Below, in pieces: positions 1 to 8,838 of a stretch of DNA of 64,000 bases (position 1 is its first letter; each line of letters starts with the position of its first letter). Below the pieces are notes generated by a model. It was given only the letters and a program-made list of their open reading frames with translations, ran no database searches and was not told the origin of the DNA. The stretch is from Hymenobacter translucens (GTDB lineage: Bacteria; Bacteroidota; Bacteroidia; Cytophagales; Hymenobacteraceae): assembly GCF_020685205.1 (NCBI RefSeq), contig NZ_JAJERB010000001.1, positions 372,001 to 436,000 of the forward strand, read 5' to 3'. Position numbers and translations under genes: made by a program.

Positions 1-219
1 CTGACCATTATCAGCAGCATCTTTATCCCGCTCAGCTTTGTGGTGGGGCTTTACGGCATGAACTTCCAGCGCGAAACCCCTGACGGGCGCGTCAACCCCT
101 TGAACATGCCCGAGCTGTACCAGCCCTGGGGCTACCCCGCCCTGCTGGTTTTGCTTTTGCTGATCGTCTCCGGCCAGCTGATCTATTTCTACCGCAAAGG
201 CTGGCTGACGAATCGGTAG
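1..219 (+). CDS. corA: CorA-family magnesium/cobalt channel, C-terminal end (partial)
   Basis: The reading frame is open from the first base and encodes the last 72 residues of a protein whose start lies outside the window. It holds the GMN signature (residues 19-21 of the fragment, in the context LYGMNF) at the end of one hydrophobic segment. A periplasmic loop follows, then a second hydrophobic segment (about residues 46-64) and a short basic tail. This two-helix C-terminus with a GMN selectivity loop is diagnostic of CorA-type Mg2+ channels, which form pentamers in the inner membrane. Only the pore end is visible, so the exact subfamily (CorA or a ZntB-like exporter) is not certain. Confidence 0.9.
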   Translation: MTIISSIFIPLSFVVGLYGMNFQRETPDGRVNPLNMPELYQPWGYPALLVLLLLIVSGQLIYFYRKGWLTNR

Positions 220-284
220 AATTTGGGATCTTGGTTGTTGGTGTTCGGAGGAATAGGCTTTCAAGGAAGCATACCCAATACCTA
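217..284. repeat. Weak short-period inverted-repeat element between convergent genes
   Basis: The space between the corA stop and the stop of the convergent gene on the other strand is T/G-rich on the left and its imperfect reverse complement on the right. The left arm near 220-243 carries TTGG-type words about 7 nt apart. The right arm near 268-286, read on the minus strand, carries similar words (GAATTAGG, ATTGGG). It resembles the clearer elements listed later, but the match is poor and it could be chance or a simple bidirectional terminator. Confidence 0.35.
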
Positions 285-3011
285 ATTCAGCTTCAGCGCT
301 GCCCGGCGCAGCTCGTTGCCCACGGTGCGGTAAAGCTGGTAGGTGTTGGTGAGGGCGTCGTAGTCGAGGCCGATTTCGCTGCCGCTGCTGTCGAACGGCT
401 GCCCGCCCAGCAGGCGCCCCTGGGCGTCGTAGACGTAGGCTTTGCGCGGACCGGGCTCGGTAAGCACAAATACCCGGCGCCCGGCTCCAAAATCAAAGTA
501 CTGGGCCGGCTTCAGGGCCGAGGTCACAAAGCGGTGGGCGAGGATCTGCCGGCCGCCGGGCTCGAACAGCGTCGCTTTTCCGCCTTCCTGCCGCAAAACC
601 ACGTAGCCTTTTCCCGCCTGATCGGGCAGGAGCTGAAACACGGCCTCCCGGCTCCAGGTGGCCACCCGCTGCCGCGTCACGATGTCGCCGCTGAGCGTGA
701 ACGTTGTGCGCATGCCCTGCTGGGTTACCACCGTGAGCCGGGTGCGGCGCAGCGTGGGCCCGGTTTCCACCCACGCCCCGGTCTGAAGCCGGGCGCCCAT
801 GCTGATGGGGAAGCCGGGGTAGACGCTGCCCTGCTGGTCGTAGGCGTACACGTAGCCGTTTTCCAGCAGCACCACCATGACGTCGCGGCCATCCACCACC
901 AGGTACTGCGGGGGCGCCGCCAGGCCGAAATCCAGCTGTTTGGGCTGCCAGCCGGGAAAGGCGTTGCCATTGGTATCGTAGAGAAACAGGGTGCTGCCCC
1001 CGCCGCCCACCAGCAGGCGCGGAGCCGAGCGCCCATCCACCGGCGAAACTGTCAGGGACGTGGCCCGGACGGTATCGGGCAGGTTCAGCGGGAAGTTGGG
1101 CGCCGACTTGCCCCGGGCGTCGAGCAGGTGCAGGCGGCTTGGCGTAGCCAGTAGATAGCCGACCCCGCCCGGCAGCCGCTGGGGAGTGCCCACGACTGCC
1201 TCTTCCAGTGAGTCAGACCAGGCTACCACGTTGTCGGGCGTCACGTAGTGCAGCACATGAGCCCCGTCCTGAACCAGCACGCCGGGTACCTTCACGCCCG
1301 CTACGCCAACCAGGGTCGGTGAGGAAGCCAGTACGTTTTTAAAGGACAGCAGGGCTCCCGTACCCACCTGCGTTTGCGGCCGGGCCACGGCGGGGCCTAC
1401 GGTGGGATGGCGCAGCAGCACCTGAGTGAAGTACTGGGCGGTGGCTTCGCCTTCGTGGGCGGCGGGTACCATCTGCAGGGCAAACTGCGGAAACCGGTTA
1501 AACAGCGTCTCGTTGCGCAGCAGCCCCGCCCGCCGCTCTTCCACCAGGGCGCGGAGCAGCACGTTCCACAGGTTGCGGGTATCGATCAGCAAACTCAGGC
1601 GGGCCAGGGGCTGGTTTTCCTGGAGCAACGCCACCTGAGCCGGGGAGCGGGCCCACACCTGCCCGGCGGCCACGTCGGTAAGCCACTGGCGCAGGGAAGC
1701 CGCGTCCGGACCAAAAGCTACGTAGTTGCCCACCTGCACCACGGCCGGCGAGCCAAAGTCCCGGAATAAGTCGCCCAGCACCTGCCGGGGCAGGTCGGGC
1801 ACCCCGGTCTGGTAGATCTGGTAGCCACCCACCTGCTCGTAGGCCGGACTGGCGCCCACCGCCCGCCGCAGCTGGCCCAGCACCCGGCTCAGCCGGGCAG
1901 GATTGGCACAGTACGCAATTGCCAGCCGGACCGGAACCTGCCGGGCCGAGGGAGTTGCCAGGTAGCACAGCGCCGCTTCACTTGACAGCCCGGCTGCCAG
2001 GCTGTCGACCAGCGGCGCGGCCGTGACCGGCACACTGTCACGGGCGGCCGTACGGCGCGGGCGCAGCACGGCCACTTTGTCGAGCCCCAGGTGCAGCAGC
2101 AGCGCCGTGCGCAGCGTTAGCACCTCCGCCATCCGCAGGCGCTGGGCGGGCTGCCCGCGCAGGCGCTGGTGCAGGGCGTCGCGGCCGGTTTCGGGATTGG
2201 CAAAGCCATTCAGCACGACCTTGTTGCCGGCCAGCTTCATTTCCAGCAGGCCGTTGCGGGCCAGGCCCGCGGCGGTTTCCAGCCCCGGCCGCACCTCAGG
2301 CCGGAAAAACAAGCCCAGAAACGACGGCAGGCGGCGGTAATTGACCAGCAAGGTAGCATCAACGTCCTTGAGCTTCAGAAAGTCGACATCCTGAAAATCA
2401 GCCGCGACCGAAGGCAGGCCCGGTTGCTCGAGGCGCAGCACCACGGCCTCCACCAGGCTGGCGTTGGCGCTCATCAGCAGGTGGTTGCGGTAGTTGAGCA
2501 GGGTGATGCCCTTGTCGGTACCCGCAAGGCGGATGTCGGTCAGCAGCTCATCGTGAAACTCCCGGGTGCTGACCTGGTAGTGGGAATCGCGCCGCAGGGC
2601 CTCCAGCACCATGCGCAGCTGCCGGTACTGCCGCACGCTGCCGATGGGGACCTGAAACAGCAGATCGAAGGTGGCCGGCCCTGATACGTGCACCGACGTC
2701 AGCACCGTTTTGGTGCCCAGGAAGCGCAAAACCACGCCCTTGCCTCCGGTCAGGCTGTCGACCATGGCCACGTTGTCGGCCATTTCCTGGAAATAGCGCA
2801 CGGCCGTCAGGTTGTCCCAGAGCTGGGTTTCCTTGAGGTGGCGGACCAGCGTAGGATGGTCGTGCGTAGCAGCCACGAACACGGCGTCGGCCGGCACCAG
2901 CGCCCAGGGATCCACCGGGGTGTGGGCCACCGTGCGGCGGTAGTAGATGTAGGAGCCGAGGGCCGAAACCAGCAGCAGGCCTACCAAGAACACCAGAAGC
3001 TTCTGCGACAT
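282..3011 (-). CDS. Large membrane-anchored DUF3352-like protein with C-terminal beta-propeller-like repeats
   Basis: A 909-residue protein with one N-terminal transmembrane anchor (about residues 4-24) and a long extracytoplasmic part. Residues about 30-560 resemble the DUF3352 family found in Bacteroidota envelopes (start PADAVFVAATHDHPTLVRHL). The last 300 residues contain repeated blade-like units with YDTNGN, YDQQG and YDAQGR turns, as in PQQ/WD40-type propellers. The ATG at 3011 was chosen over one 30 bases upstream because the anchor begins right after it and a promoter-like box sits 28-35 bases upstream. The function is not known; an envelope or protein-quality role is only a guess. 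Confidence 0.75.
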   Translation of the reverse strand: MSQKLLVFLVGLLLVSALGSYIYYRRTVAHTPVDPWALVPADAVFVAATHDHPTLVRHLKETQLWDNLTAVRYFQEMADNVAMVDSLTGGKGVVLRFLGTKTVLTSVHVSGPATFDLLFQVPIGSVRQYRQLRMVLEALRRDSHYQVSTREFHDELLTDIRLAGTDKGITLLNYRNHLLMSANASLVEAVVLRLEQPGLPSVAADFQDVDFLKLKDVDATLLVNYRRLPSFLGLFFRPEVRPGLETAAGLARNGLLEMKLAGNKVVLNGFANPETGRDALHQRLRGQPAQRLRMAEVLTLRTALLLHLGLDKVAVLRPRRTAARDSVPVTAAPLVDSLAAGLSSEAALCYLATPSARQVPVRLAIAYCANPARLSRVLGQLRRAVGASPAYEQVGGYQIYQTGVPDLPRQVLGDLFRDFGSPAVVQVGNYVAFGPDAASLRQWLTDVAAGQVWARSPAQVALLQENQPLARLSLLIDTRNLWNVLLRALVEERRAGLLRNETLFNRFPQFALQMVPAAHEGEATAQYFTQVLLRHPTVGPAVARPQTQVGTGALLSFKNVLASSPTLVGVAGVKVPGVLVQDGAHVLHYVTPDNVVAWSDSLEEAVVGTPQRLPGGVGYLLATPSRLHLLDARGKSAPNFPLNLPDTVRATSLTVSPVDGRSAPRLLVGGGGSTLFLYDTNGNAFPGWQPKQLDFGLAAPPQYLVVDGRDVMVVLLENGYVYAYDQQGSVYPGFPISMGARLQTGAWVETGPTLRRTRLTVVTQQGMRTTFTLSGDIVTRQRVATWSREAVFQLLPDQAGKGYVVLRQEGGKATLFEPGGRQILAHRFVTSALKPAQYFDFGAGRRVFVLTEPGPRKAYVYDAQGRLLGGQPFDSSGSEIGLDYDALTNTYQLYRTVGNELRRAALKLN

Positions 3012-3038
3012 TAAGGAACGGCCAGAGGACAAGGGCGG

Positions 3039-3046
3039 CAAAGGTA
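3039..3046 (-). promoter_or_regulatory. Promoter -7 box, TACCTTTG
   Basis: Read on the minus strand these eight bases are TACCTTTG, an exact match to the Bacteroidota -7 consensus TAnnTTTG. They lie 28 bases upstream of the chosen ATG of the DUF3352-like gene. No clear TTG is present 19-22 bases further upstream, so this is a half-supported promoter. Confidence 0.5.
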
Positions 3047-3081
3047 GGAATTCGGCGCGGCAGCCCGGATCAGGGCACCAC

Positions 3082-3717
3082 TTAGGGCACCACCGTCACC
3101 CGCACCGTGTTGCTGCTCAGCACCACCCGGGGCACCCGGCTCAGCAGCGGCACTATGGCATCGTACTCCTTGCGGCGGCTGACCATAATGGTGCCGGCCA
3201 GGTCGTCGTACCAGTCCACGTTGGAGAGCCAGTCGGGCAGGTCGTCGGCTAGGGTGGAGTACTGAAAGCTGATGTCGTACACCCCGGCGGGCAGTACCGG
3301 GAACGTCAGCGGCAGGCTGGCGGGGAAGCTGGCGGCTTTGGCCAGCGGATCGAACGACTCGCCCGGAGCCAGGCGAATAAAGTCGCCCGGGCCGATGCGG
3401 GTGATGCTGCCGGTCTTGGGCGGGGCCTTGCGGATTTCCTCGCTGGAGCCGGCCACCTTACTCACGTAGAACGTGGCGTGCGGGTAGCGCTGGCTCAGGT
3501 CGGCTCCTTCGGGGGCGTTGACCAGGGTAATGGCCGAGTCGGCCATGTTCTGAATTTTGATGCGCAAAATGACCGGCTCGTTGGCGCGGTACTGGTTGGT
3601 GATGGGCCGGATGGTGCAGCTAAGCTTACGGGCCGACAGTTTGGGCCGCTTCATTTTCTGGGCCAGAACCAGCCCGGGCAGCAGAAGCAAGAAGATGAGC
3701 AGTAGATTTCGTTGCAT
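3082..3717 (-). CDS. Secreted hypothetical protein
   Basis: A 211-residue protein with a clear signal peptide (MQRNLLLIFLLLLPGLVLAQ), cut after about residue 19. I do not recognise the mature part. It is rich in beta-prone segments and includes TNQYRANEPVILRIKIQN, which resembles the start of an immunoglobulin-like or intracellular-proteinase-inhibitor-type beta domain. The ATG at 3717 was preferred because it places the hydrophobic segment at the extreme N-terminus. It reads in the same direction as the DUF3352-like gene, about 70 bases upstream of it, so the two may be co-transcribed. Confidence 0.7.
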   Translation of the reverse strand: MQRNLLLIFLLLLPGLVLAQKMKRPKLSARKLSCTIRPITNQYRANEPVILRIKIQNMADSAITLVNAPEGADLSQRYPHATFYVSKVAGSSEEIRKAPPKTGSITRIGPGDFIRLAPGESFDPLAKAASFPASLPLTFPVLPAGVYDISFQYSTLADDLPDWLSNVDWYDDLAGTIMVSRRKEYDAIVPLLSRVPRVVLSSNTVRVTVVP

Positions 3718-3805
3718 AAAGGTCAAATGGGAATCGGAGCGGACCCGCAATATAACGATTCGCAGGGTCTTTTGGCATCCCCGCTGGCTGTCCGCCCGGA
3801 TTGCG

Positions 3806-3837
3806 TTGCAGTAATTAGGGCATTATCTGTATCTTGG
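3806..3837 (+). promoter_or_regulatory. Candidate promoter for the lipoprotein pair
   Basis: TTG at 3806-3808, a 21-base spacer and TATCTTGG at 3830-3837 fit the Bacteroidota pattern TTG-N19-22-TAnnTTTG with one mismatch. It lies 37 bases upstream of the ATG at 3875. Confidence 0.5.
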
Positions 3838-3874
3838 GAATGTCAAACGGTGTCTTTCTTCTCTCATTCAACCG

Positions 3875-4450
3875 ATGCTTCGCCCCCGCTACCTGCTTCC
3901 GGCCCTGCTGCTGCCCGCCGGGCTGAGCGGCTGCTTCCAGCTCCGGGAGCCCGAGCTGCCCGATGCGGCCAGTGACTGGCTGCCGCCGACCCAGATCGAC
4001 ATTTTGCTGACCAACTTCACAACTTCGGTGCAGCGCCTGAACCCGTCGAACTACGAGCGGTGCTTTAGCGGCCCCTCCTACCGCTTTGTGCCCGACCCCA
4101 CGGCCGCCGGTACCACGGCCGCGCTGTTTGCCAACTGGAGCGTCAGCGAGGAGCGCGACTACTTCAACAGCCTGCGCCGGCGCAGTGCTCCTACCCCGGG
4201 CAACCAGCTGACCTTTTCCAACCGCCGCGACCAGTTTTTCACTGCCGACTCGGCCGAGGTATCGGCCCTTTACCAGCTTCGGGTGGTGCAGAGCGACACG
4301 GCGTTTCGGGCCCCGCTGCTCGAGGGCAGCATCTGCCTGCTCGTCCGGCGGCGCAACAACGAATGGAAGATTGCCGGCTGGCGCGACCAGCGCACCACCA
4401 CGGACCGCCTGAGCTGGACCGACCTCAAGAAATACTTCATCACCCACTAG
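3875..4450 (+). CDS. Lipoprotein, possible NTF2-like fold
   Basis: A 191-residue protein with a lipoprotein signal peptide ending LSGC (lipidated Cys about residue 20). It is therefore likely anchored in the outer or inner membrane. The mature region has the look of a small alpha+beta domain that ends in a tryptophan-rich strand (EWKIAGWRDQ), as in NTF2/SnoaL-like proteins. The next gene encodes a protein of similar size with a matching end (WRMRSWYDR), so the two look like diverged tandem paralogues. No function can be assigned. Confidence 0.7.
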   Translation: MLRPRYLLPALLLPAGLSGCFQLREPELPDAASDWLPPTQIDILLTNFTTSVQRLNPSNYERCFSGPSYRFVPDPTAAGTTAALFANWSVSEERDYFNSLRRRSAPTPGNQLTFSNRRDQFFTADSAEVSALYQLRVVQSDTAFRAPLLEGSICLLVRRRNNEWKIAGWRDQRTTTDRLSWTDLKKYFITH

Positions 4451-4541
4451 GCCCGCCCCTTCCCAGGCTTTGAATTTCCGGTAGGTGCTGGCAAAACAGG
4501 CATTTACCTGCTAGCTTTACCCGCAACCCTTTTTCTTTCCC

Positions 4542-5084
4542 GTGCCGCTGTCCTCGTCTGCTCTGCGCCTTACCTGCTTCGGCCTTTCGGCGGCCGGGCT
4601 GCTTGCGCTGCACACGGCCTGCAACCCGTTTGCGCCCGGCCTCGACGACATGCCCACCGACCCGAATCAGCTTTTGGGCAACCCGGCCACGGTGAAAGGC
4701 TTTTTCGAGCGGTTCCGGGCTTCCTATCAGCTGCGTGACTCCGCCCTCTACGGGCAGCTGCTGGCGCCCCGGTTTCAGTTCACGTACCGCGACTTCGTCA
4801 GCAACACCGACAAAACCTGGAACCGCGACGTGGACATGCTCACCACCCACAAGCTGTTTCGGGCGGCCCGCAGCACCAACCTTCAGTGGACGCAGTATCT
4901 GCCGACCTCCGACACGCTGTATTCCGATACGCTGGTGTACGTGGAGCGGGCCTTTAACCTGACCATCGAGCAGCGCGACGACCAGAGCTTTTCGGGAGCC
5001 GGCACGGCCCGCGTGGCGTTGGTGCGCCGTACGCGCATGGACCCGTGGCGAATGCGCAGCTGGTATGACCGGAGCGAATTCTAA
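4542..5084 (+). CDS. Lipoprotein, paralogue of the preceding gene
   Basis: A 180-residue protein that starts at a GTG. Its signal peptide ends LHTAC, placing the lipidated Cys at residue 27. The mature part begins with a low-complexity linker, followed by a domain with FFERFRASYQLRDSALY and a final WRMRSWYDR strand that parallels the upstream lipoprotein. The GTG was chosen because it is the only start that leaves a full signal peptide. It lies 91 bases after the previous stop, on the same strand, and is followed by a hairpin terminator, so the two genes probably form a short operon. Function unknown. Confidence 0.7.
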   Translation: MPLSSSALRLTCFGLSAAGLLALHTACNPFAPGLDDMPTDPNQLLGNPATVKGFFERFRASYQLRDSALYGQLLAPRFQFTYRDFVSNTDKTWNRDVDMLTTHKLFRAARSTNLQWTQYLPTSDTLYSDTLVYVERAFNLTIEQRDDQSFSGAGTARVALVRRTRMDPWRMRSWYDRSEF

Positions 5085-5115
5085 GCTTACCCTTCCCATT
5101 ACCGCCGCCTGCCAA

Positions 5116-5140
5116 GCCTGCTTCCACAAGCGGGCTTTTC
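5116..5140 (+). terminator. Rho-independent terminator after the lipoprotein pair
   Basis: Stem GCCTGCTT (5116-5123), loop CCAC, stem AAGCGGGC (5128-5135), with one T.G wobble, followed by a T-rich run. It sits 32 bases after the second lipoprotein stop and 43 bases before the permease ATG. Confidence 0.65.
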
Positions 5141-5182
5141 TTTTCTATCTTCCCGCCGCTATTTCACCCTTTTTCCGTTCGC

Positions 5183-6670
5183 ATGTCCCAGGAAACGCAG
5201 GAGCATCAAGGTCATTTTAAACGCGCAATCACCCTTTTCGACGCCATCATGCTGGTTACCGGCAGCATGATCGGGTCGGGCATCTTCATCGTGTCAGCCA
5301 ACATTGCCCGGCAGGTCGGCTCCGCCGGCTGGCTGCTGGTAGTGTGGCTGCTGACGGGCGTTATCACCATGGCCGGGGCCATCAGCTACGGCGAGCTGGC
5401 CTCCATGTTTCCCAAGGTTGGCGGGCAGTACGTGTACCTGCGCGAAGCCTTCGGGCGCCTCACCGCCTTTCTCTATGGCTGGACGCTGTTCCTCGTTATC
5501 CAGACCGGCGTAATTGCCGCCGTCGCGGTGGCCTTTGCCAAGTTTACCGGCGTGCTCATCCCCTGGTTTAGCGTGAAGCACGTGCTGCTGACGGTGGCCG
5601 GCTTTGAGTTCAGCAGCGTGCAGCTGCTGGCCATTGCCCTTATCGTCGGCATTACCGCCATCAACGCCCGGGGCGTGAAGACGGGCAAGCTGATTCAGAA
5701 CGTGCTGGGCAGCACCAAGCTTATTGCCCTGGCGCTGCTCATTCTCTTCGGTGTGGCCCTGGGGCTCAACCACGAAGCCATTCAGGCCAACTTTGCCGAC
5801 CTCTGGACCGCCACGCGCCACGCCGCTCCCGGGGTAACGGCTCCCGCCGTGCCCATCAGCGGCACGACCCTGCTCATCGCCATTGGCATGGCCATGTCAG
5901 GCTCCCTGTTTTCGTCTGACTCCTGGAACAACATTGGCTTCGCCGGTGAGGAAATTCAGAACCCCGAGCGGACGCTGGTGCGCAGTATGGCCATCGGTAC
6001 GGCCATTGTCACAGTCCTTTACATTCTGATCAACGTGGTGTACCTGCTGGTCCTGCCCCTGAACGGCTCCCCCGATGCCGCCACGGTGGCGGGCCGCGGC
6101 ATTATGTACGCCACCGATGACCGGGTTGCCACCGCGGTGGCCGAGTCAGTACTCGGGCCGGCAGGGGCCTACGTGCTGGCCGTGCTTATCATGCTCAGCA
6201 CCTTCGGGGCCAACAACGGCATTATTCTCTCCGGGGCCCGGGCTTACTACGCCATGGCCAAGGATGGTCTTTTCTTTCCCAGCCTGGGTCGGCTCAATGG
6301 CGCCGGCGTACCGGGCCGCGCCCTGTGGGCTCAGTGTTTGTGGGCCTGCCTGCTCTGCCTGAGCGGAAAGTACGGGCAGCTGCTCGACTACGTGATGTTC
6401 TCGGTTATCCTGTTCTACGTGGTCACCATCATCGGCATCTTCGTGCTGCGCCGCACCCGGCCGGAGGCTCCCCGCCCATACCGGGCCTGGGGCTACCCCG
6501 TAGTGCCCGGTCTGTACGTGGTGCTGGCCTCGATCTTCTGCATCATCCTGCTCATCGCACCCGACACCGCCGAGTTCTCCTGGCGCGGCCTGGGCCTGAT
6601 GCTACTCGGGGTGCCGGTATTCTTTTTGTTCAGCAAACAGTTTGGCCGCGGCGTCGAGAGCAGCAAATAA
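5183..6670 (+). CDS. APC-family amino-acid permease
   Basis: A 495-residue integral membrane protein with about 12 hydrophobic segments. The N-terminus has the hallmark of APC transporters: a first helix with GSMIGSGIF (the substrate-contacting unwound GSGIF motif, about residues 33-41) and a second helix with GAISYGELASMFPKVGGQYVYL, of the type seen in SteT/LAT-like exchangers. It probably imports or exchanges amino acids at the inner membrane. The substrate cannot be read from the sequence. It stands alone between two terminators, so it is likely a single-gene transcript. Confidence 0.9.
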   Translation: MSQETQEHQGHFKRAITLFDAIMLVTGSMIGSGIFIVSANIARQVGSAGWLLVVWLLTGVITMAGAISYGELASMFPKVGGQYVYLREAFGRLTAFLYGWTLFLVIQTGVIAAVAVAFAKFTGVLIPWFSVKHVLLTVAGFEFSSVQLLAIALIVGITAINARGVKTGKLIQNVLGSTKLIALALLILFGVALGLNHEAIQANFADLWTATRHAAPGVTAPAVPISGTTLLIAIGMAMSGSLFSSDSWNNIGFAGEEIQNPERTLVRSMAIGTAIVTVLYILINVVYLLVLPLNGSPDAATVAGRGIMYATDDRVATAVAESVLGPAGAYVLAVLIMLSTFGANNGIILSGARAYYAMAKDGLFFPSLGRLNGAGVPGRALWAQCLWACLLCLSGKYGQLLDYVMFSVILFYVVTIIGIFVLRRTRPEAPRPYRAWGYPVVPGLYVVLASIFCIILLIAPDTAEFSWRGLGLMLLGVPVFFLFSKQFGRGVESSK

Positions 6671-6687
6671 GCTTCCGCTAACGCACG

Positions 6688-6721
6688 AAAAAGGGCTGCA
6701 AGCAACTTGCAGCCCTTTTTT
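6688..6721. terminator. Bidirectional terminator between convergent genes
   Basis: A perfect 15-bp stem (6688-6702 with 6706-6720), a 3-base loop, an A-run on the left and a T-run on the right. It can therefore end the permease transcript on the plus strand and the CarboxypepD_reg gene transcript on the minus strand. Confidence 0.9.
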
Positions 6722-6741
6722 ATTGAATGTAGCGAACCGAA

Positions 6742-7458
6742 CTAGCGGCGGCGGCGGGGCTTGTAGTCGTCCCGGGGCTGCAGATTTACCACGCTCGGCG
6801 AGGCGCCGCGCACCCGAACTTCCTTGTCGTAGTAGCCGCCGTAGCCGTAGCTGAGCGTGTTTTCACCGGCGGGTACTTCCAGGGAGTAGTTGCCGTTGGC
6901 ATCGGTGCTGGTTCCTTTGCGGCTGCCTTTCAGCAGCACGGTAGCCCCCGTCAGTGGCCGGCCTTCGTCGTCGAGGATGCGGCCCGTGAGCGTTACGGTA
7001 GCGGGTGCGGCGGGCTCCGGAGCGGCGGCAACGGGTTCGGGAGCCGGCGCAGCAGCCACTTCCTCAACCGGTCGGGGAGCGGAAGCGGCCGGAGCCGAGC
7101 TGGCAGCAGCGGCCGGACGCGCAGCGGAGGCCGGCAGCGCAGCCACCTTCAGCGTCTTTGCTTTATCATTAGCCTGCTTGTCGGCTACCTCATCTTCCTC
7201 GGTGGTAGCCGGGGCCTTCTCCTCCTCTATCCGGGTGCCGGTGACAGTCGCGTCGCCCAGCACCATAGAGGGCATCACCCGCTCCATCACCGAGTTGGTC
7301 GTTTTGGCCGGAATCAGGGCGTAGCCGATACCTCCGAGCAGCAGAACGGCCCCGACAATAATGCCCAGCCGGGTATTACCGGAAGAAAGGGCTTCTTCTT
7401 CGTCCTGCAGTTGGTGGTCGTTGTTATCGGTTTCGGGCGGCGACTGGATCGAGCTCAT
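6742..7458 (-). CDS. Membrane-anchored protein with CarboxypepD_reg-like domain
   Basis: A 238-residue protein. The first 30 residues are acidic and cytoplasmic. One transmembrane helix follows (residues 31-50), then a long Ala/Pro/Glu-rich linker (about 80-152). The C-terminal beta domain (about 154-225) has the pattern TLTGRILDDEGRPLTGATVL then GTSTDANGNYSLEVPAG, typical of CarboxypepD_reg-like/transthyretin-type folds. A basic tail (KPRRRR) closes the protein. The N-in anchor plus Pro-rich spacer recalls TonB-like proteins, but the C-terminal domain is not a TonB C-terminal domain. The ATG at 7458 was chosen over one 42 bases upstream. A role linking the inner membrane to the envelope is inference. 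Confidence 0.75.
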   Translation of the reverse strand: MSSIQSPPETDNNDHQLQDEEEALSSGNTRLGIIVGAVLLLGGIGYALIPAKTTNSVMERVMPSMVLGDATVTGTRIEEEKAPATTEEDEVADKQANDKAKTLKVAALPASAARPAAAASSAPAASAPRPVEEVAAAPAPEPVAAAPEPAAPATVTLTGRILDDEGRPLTGATVLLKGSRKGTSTDANGNYSLEVPAGENTLSYGYGGYYDKEVRVRGASPSVVNLQPRDDYKPRRRR

Positions 7459-7544
7459 GGCGTAGAGTTTTTTCGTTAGAGAGTGGGTTGGTTGATGCAA
7501 TACCTTAGGCGTTGAACTGACGGCAAAGCGGCTTGCCAGCCAAT

Positions 7545-7571
7545 TAAAGATACCAAGGGTTGCTAAAGATA
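7545..7571 (-). promoter_or_regulatory. Two tandem promoter-like boxes TATCTTTA
   Basis: On the minus strand, TATCTTTA occurs at 7552-7545 and again at 7571-7564, each one mismatch from TAnnTTTG. They lie in an AT-rich gap upstream of the CarboxypepD_reg gene and 87-113 bases before its ATG. The exact repetition suggests either two start sites or a duplicated box. Confidence 0.4.
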
Positions 7572-7681
7572 TAATTTTTTAATGATATCCTAATAACCTG
7601 CCTTTTTTTCTGCCGGGTTGGTATGCCCCCACTCCATCTGCGTTACTACATCAGCTTCTATCATGACTCCCCTGCCAAAGC

Positions 7682-8278
7682 TTACTCCGCGGCCCGGGGC
7701 CACGCGGGCAGCAGCATGGGCACCCGGCGCTGGTAGCGGGCGTAGGCCAGGCCAAAGCGCCGCAGCAGCTTGCGCTCTTCCAGCCTTGTACCGATCAGCA
7801 GGTACAGCAGCGTGCAGCCCACGAATGCCAGCCGCGTAGAGGTAGGTCCGGTCAGCAGAAAGCCCAGCAGGCCCACCAGCAGCCCCAGGTACAGCGGGTG
7901 GCGCACCCAGCGGTTCATTCCCGAAACCGACAGCGGAGTCAGGGCGGCAGCGGGGCCCCGGCGCACGTAGGCCCAGCCCGCAAACTCGGCCAGATCGTAG
8001 CCCCGCAGCGCCGCAACGGCCAGCCCCAGCCCGACTACCATCAGCCCGGAGCCCACCGCCGTCAGTACCGGGCCGGGCACCAGCAGCTCGTGCTCCGGAA
8101 GCCCAAGCTGGTACCGGAAAATCAGCAGAAACAGCCAGACCGAAAGCTGATTGTAGGCCAGGCGGTAAAACCGGCCGGCGGCGGGCCAGAAGCCAATCAC
8201 CGCGTCCTTGACGGTTTGGGTAGCCAGCACGCTGTGCAGGGTGTAGTACAGAATCCAGCAGACAATCAGCAGCACCAT
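7682..8278 (-). CDS. NnrU/isoprenylcysteine-methyltransferase-like membrane protein
   Basis: A 198-residue protein with five or six hydrophobic segments. The C-terminal half has the signature of the PEMT/ICMT/NnrU superfamily: NRWVRHPLYLGLLVGLLGF followed by GTRLEERKLLRRFGLAYARYQRRVPML. In that family the RHP, EE and Y..Y..RV positions form the SAM-binding methyltransferase region at the membrane face. The methyl acceptor is unknown. The ATG at 8278 was chosen because it begins the first hydrophobic helix. Confidence 0.75.
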   Translation of the reverse strand: MVLLIVCWILYYTLHSVLATQTVKDAVIGFWPAAGRFYRLAYNQLSVWLFLLIFRYQLGLPEHELLVPGPVLTAVGSGLMVVGLGLAVAALRGYDLAEFAGWAYVRRGPAAALTPLSVSGMNRWVRHPLYLGLLVGLLGFLLTGPTSTRLAFVGCTLLYLLIGTRLEERKLLRRFGLAYARYQRRVPMLLPAWPRAAE

Positions 8279-8325
8279 AGTGAAAAGACAAACGTGGCTG
8301 CCGGGGCAGACGGATTCGGCGGGCA

Positions 8326-8364
8326 CAAAAAAAGCCCCGCACCTGCCGGCACGGAGCTTTTTTC
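8326..8364 (-). terminator. Terminator of the hydrophilic small gene
   Basis: Read on the minus strand, an AAGCTCCG arm pairs with CGGGGCTT (one wobble) around an inner TGCCGGCA palindrome, followed by a run of seven T. It lies 11 bases after the stop of the gene at 8375-8767. A-runs on both sides would let it work in both directions. Confidence 0.75.
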
Positions 8365-8374
8365 TTAATTCTAC

Positions 8375-8767
8375 TTACTTCGACAGGCTGTCGTCCTGGG
8401 GCGGGGCGGCCGGGCCGCTCTGCTCCTTTTCGCCAAACTCCTGCTCCCGCGAGCGAACTTTATAGTCGAGCTCGTAGCTGCCTTCGGTTTCGAAGCCCGG
8501 CCCCTGGGCCTGCTCCCCGGCGCTGTAGTGCTGGTTGCCGCCCTGGGGCGTGGTTTCGTCGCCGCCGATGTGCAGGTTCTCGAGCTGGTCTTTCTGGTCC
8601 TTGCGCTGGGTATAGCCGTTGGCGCCGATGTTGCGGTGGGCCGAGGGGTCGTCGCTCTGCTTGCCGTTGCTCTGGGACTTCTTGTACTCCTTTTCCTTTT
8701 CGAACTGCTCGTTTTTCGGAATCAGGTTATTGCCGGTGGTATTTTCAGTTTCGTTATCAGTAGCCAT
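8375..8767 (-). CDS. Hydrophilic, probably disordered small protein
   Basis: A 130-residue protein without hydrophobic segments, very rich in Asn, Gln, Glu, Lys, Asp and Ser. Residues 1-45 hold many charged words (KNEQFEKEKEYKKSQSNGKQ). The middle has GGDETTPQGGNQHY, and the end is SGPAAPPQDDSLSK. No known domain is recognisable; the composition is like that of intrinsically disordered or stress-related Bacteroidota proteins. The ATG at 8767 was chosen over an upstream start because the upstream extension reads like non-coding sequence. It has its own terminator. Confidence 0.6.
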   Translation of the reverse strand: MATDNETENTTGNNLIPKNEQFEKEKEYKKSQSNGKQSDDPSAHRNIGANGYTQRKDQKDQLENLHIGGDETTPQGGNQHYSAGEQAQGPGFETEGSYELDYKVRSREQEFGEKEQSGPAAPPQDDSLSK

Positions 8768-8838
8768 GGTGGTCGGGTGATGATGGTGAGACGTTTCTGC
8801 TCTTACGGCCCACAACCGGCATAGTTGGGTTTCTCGCC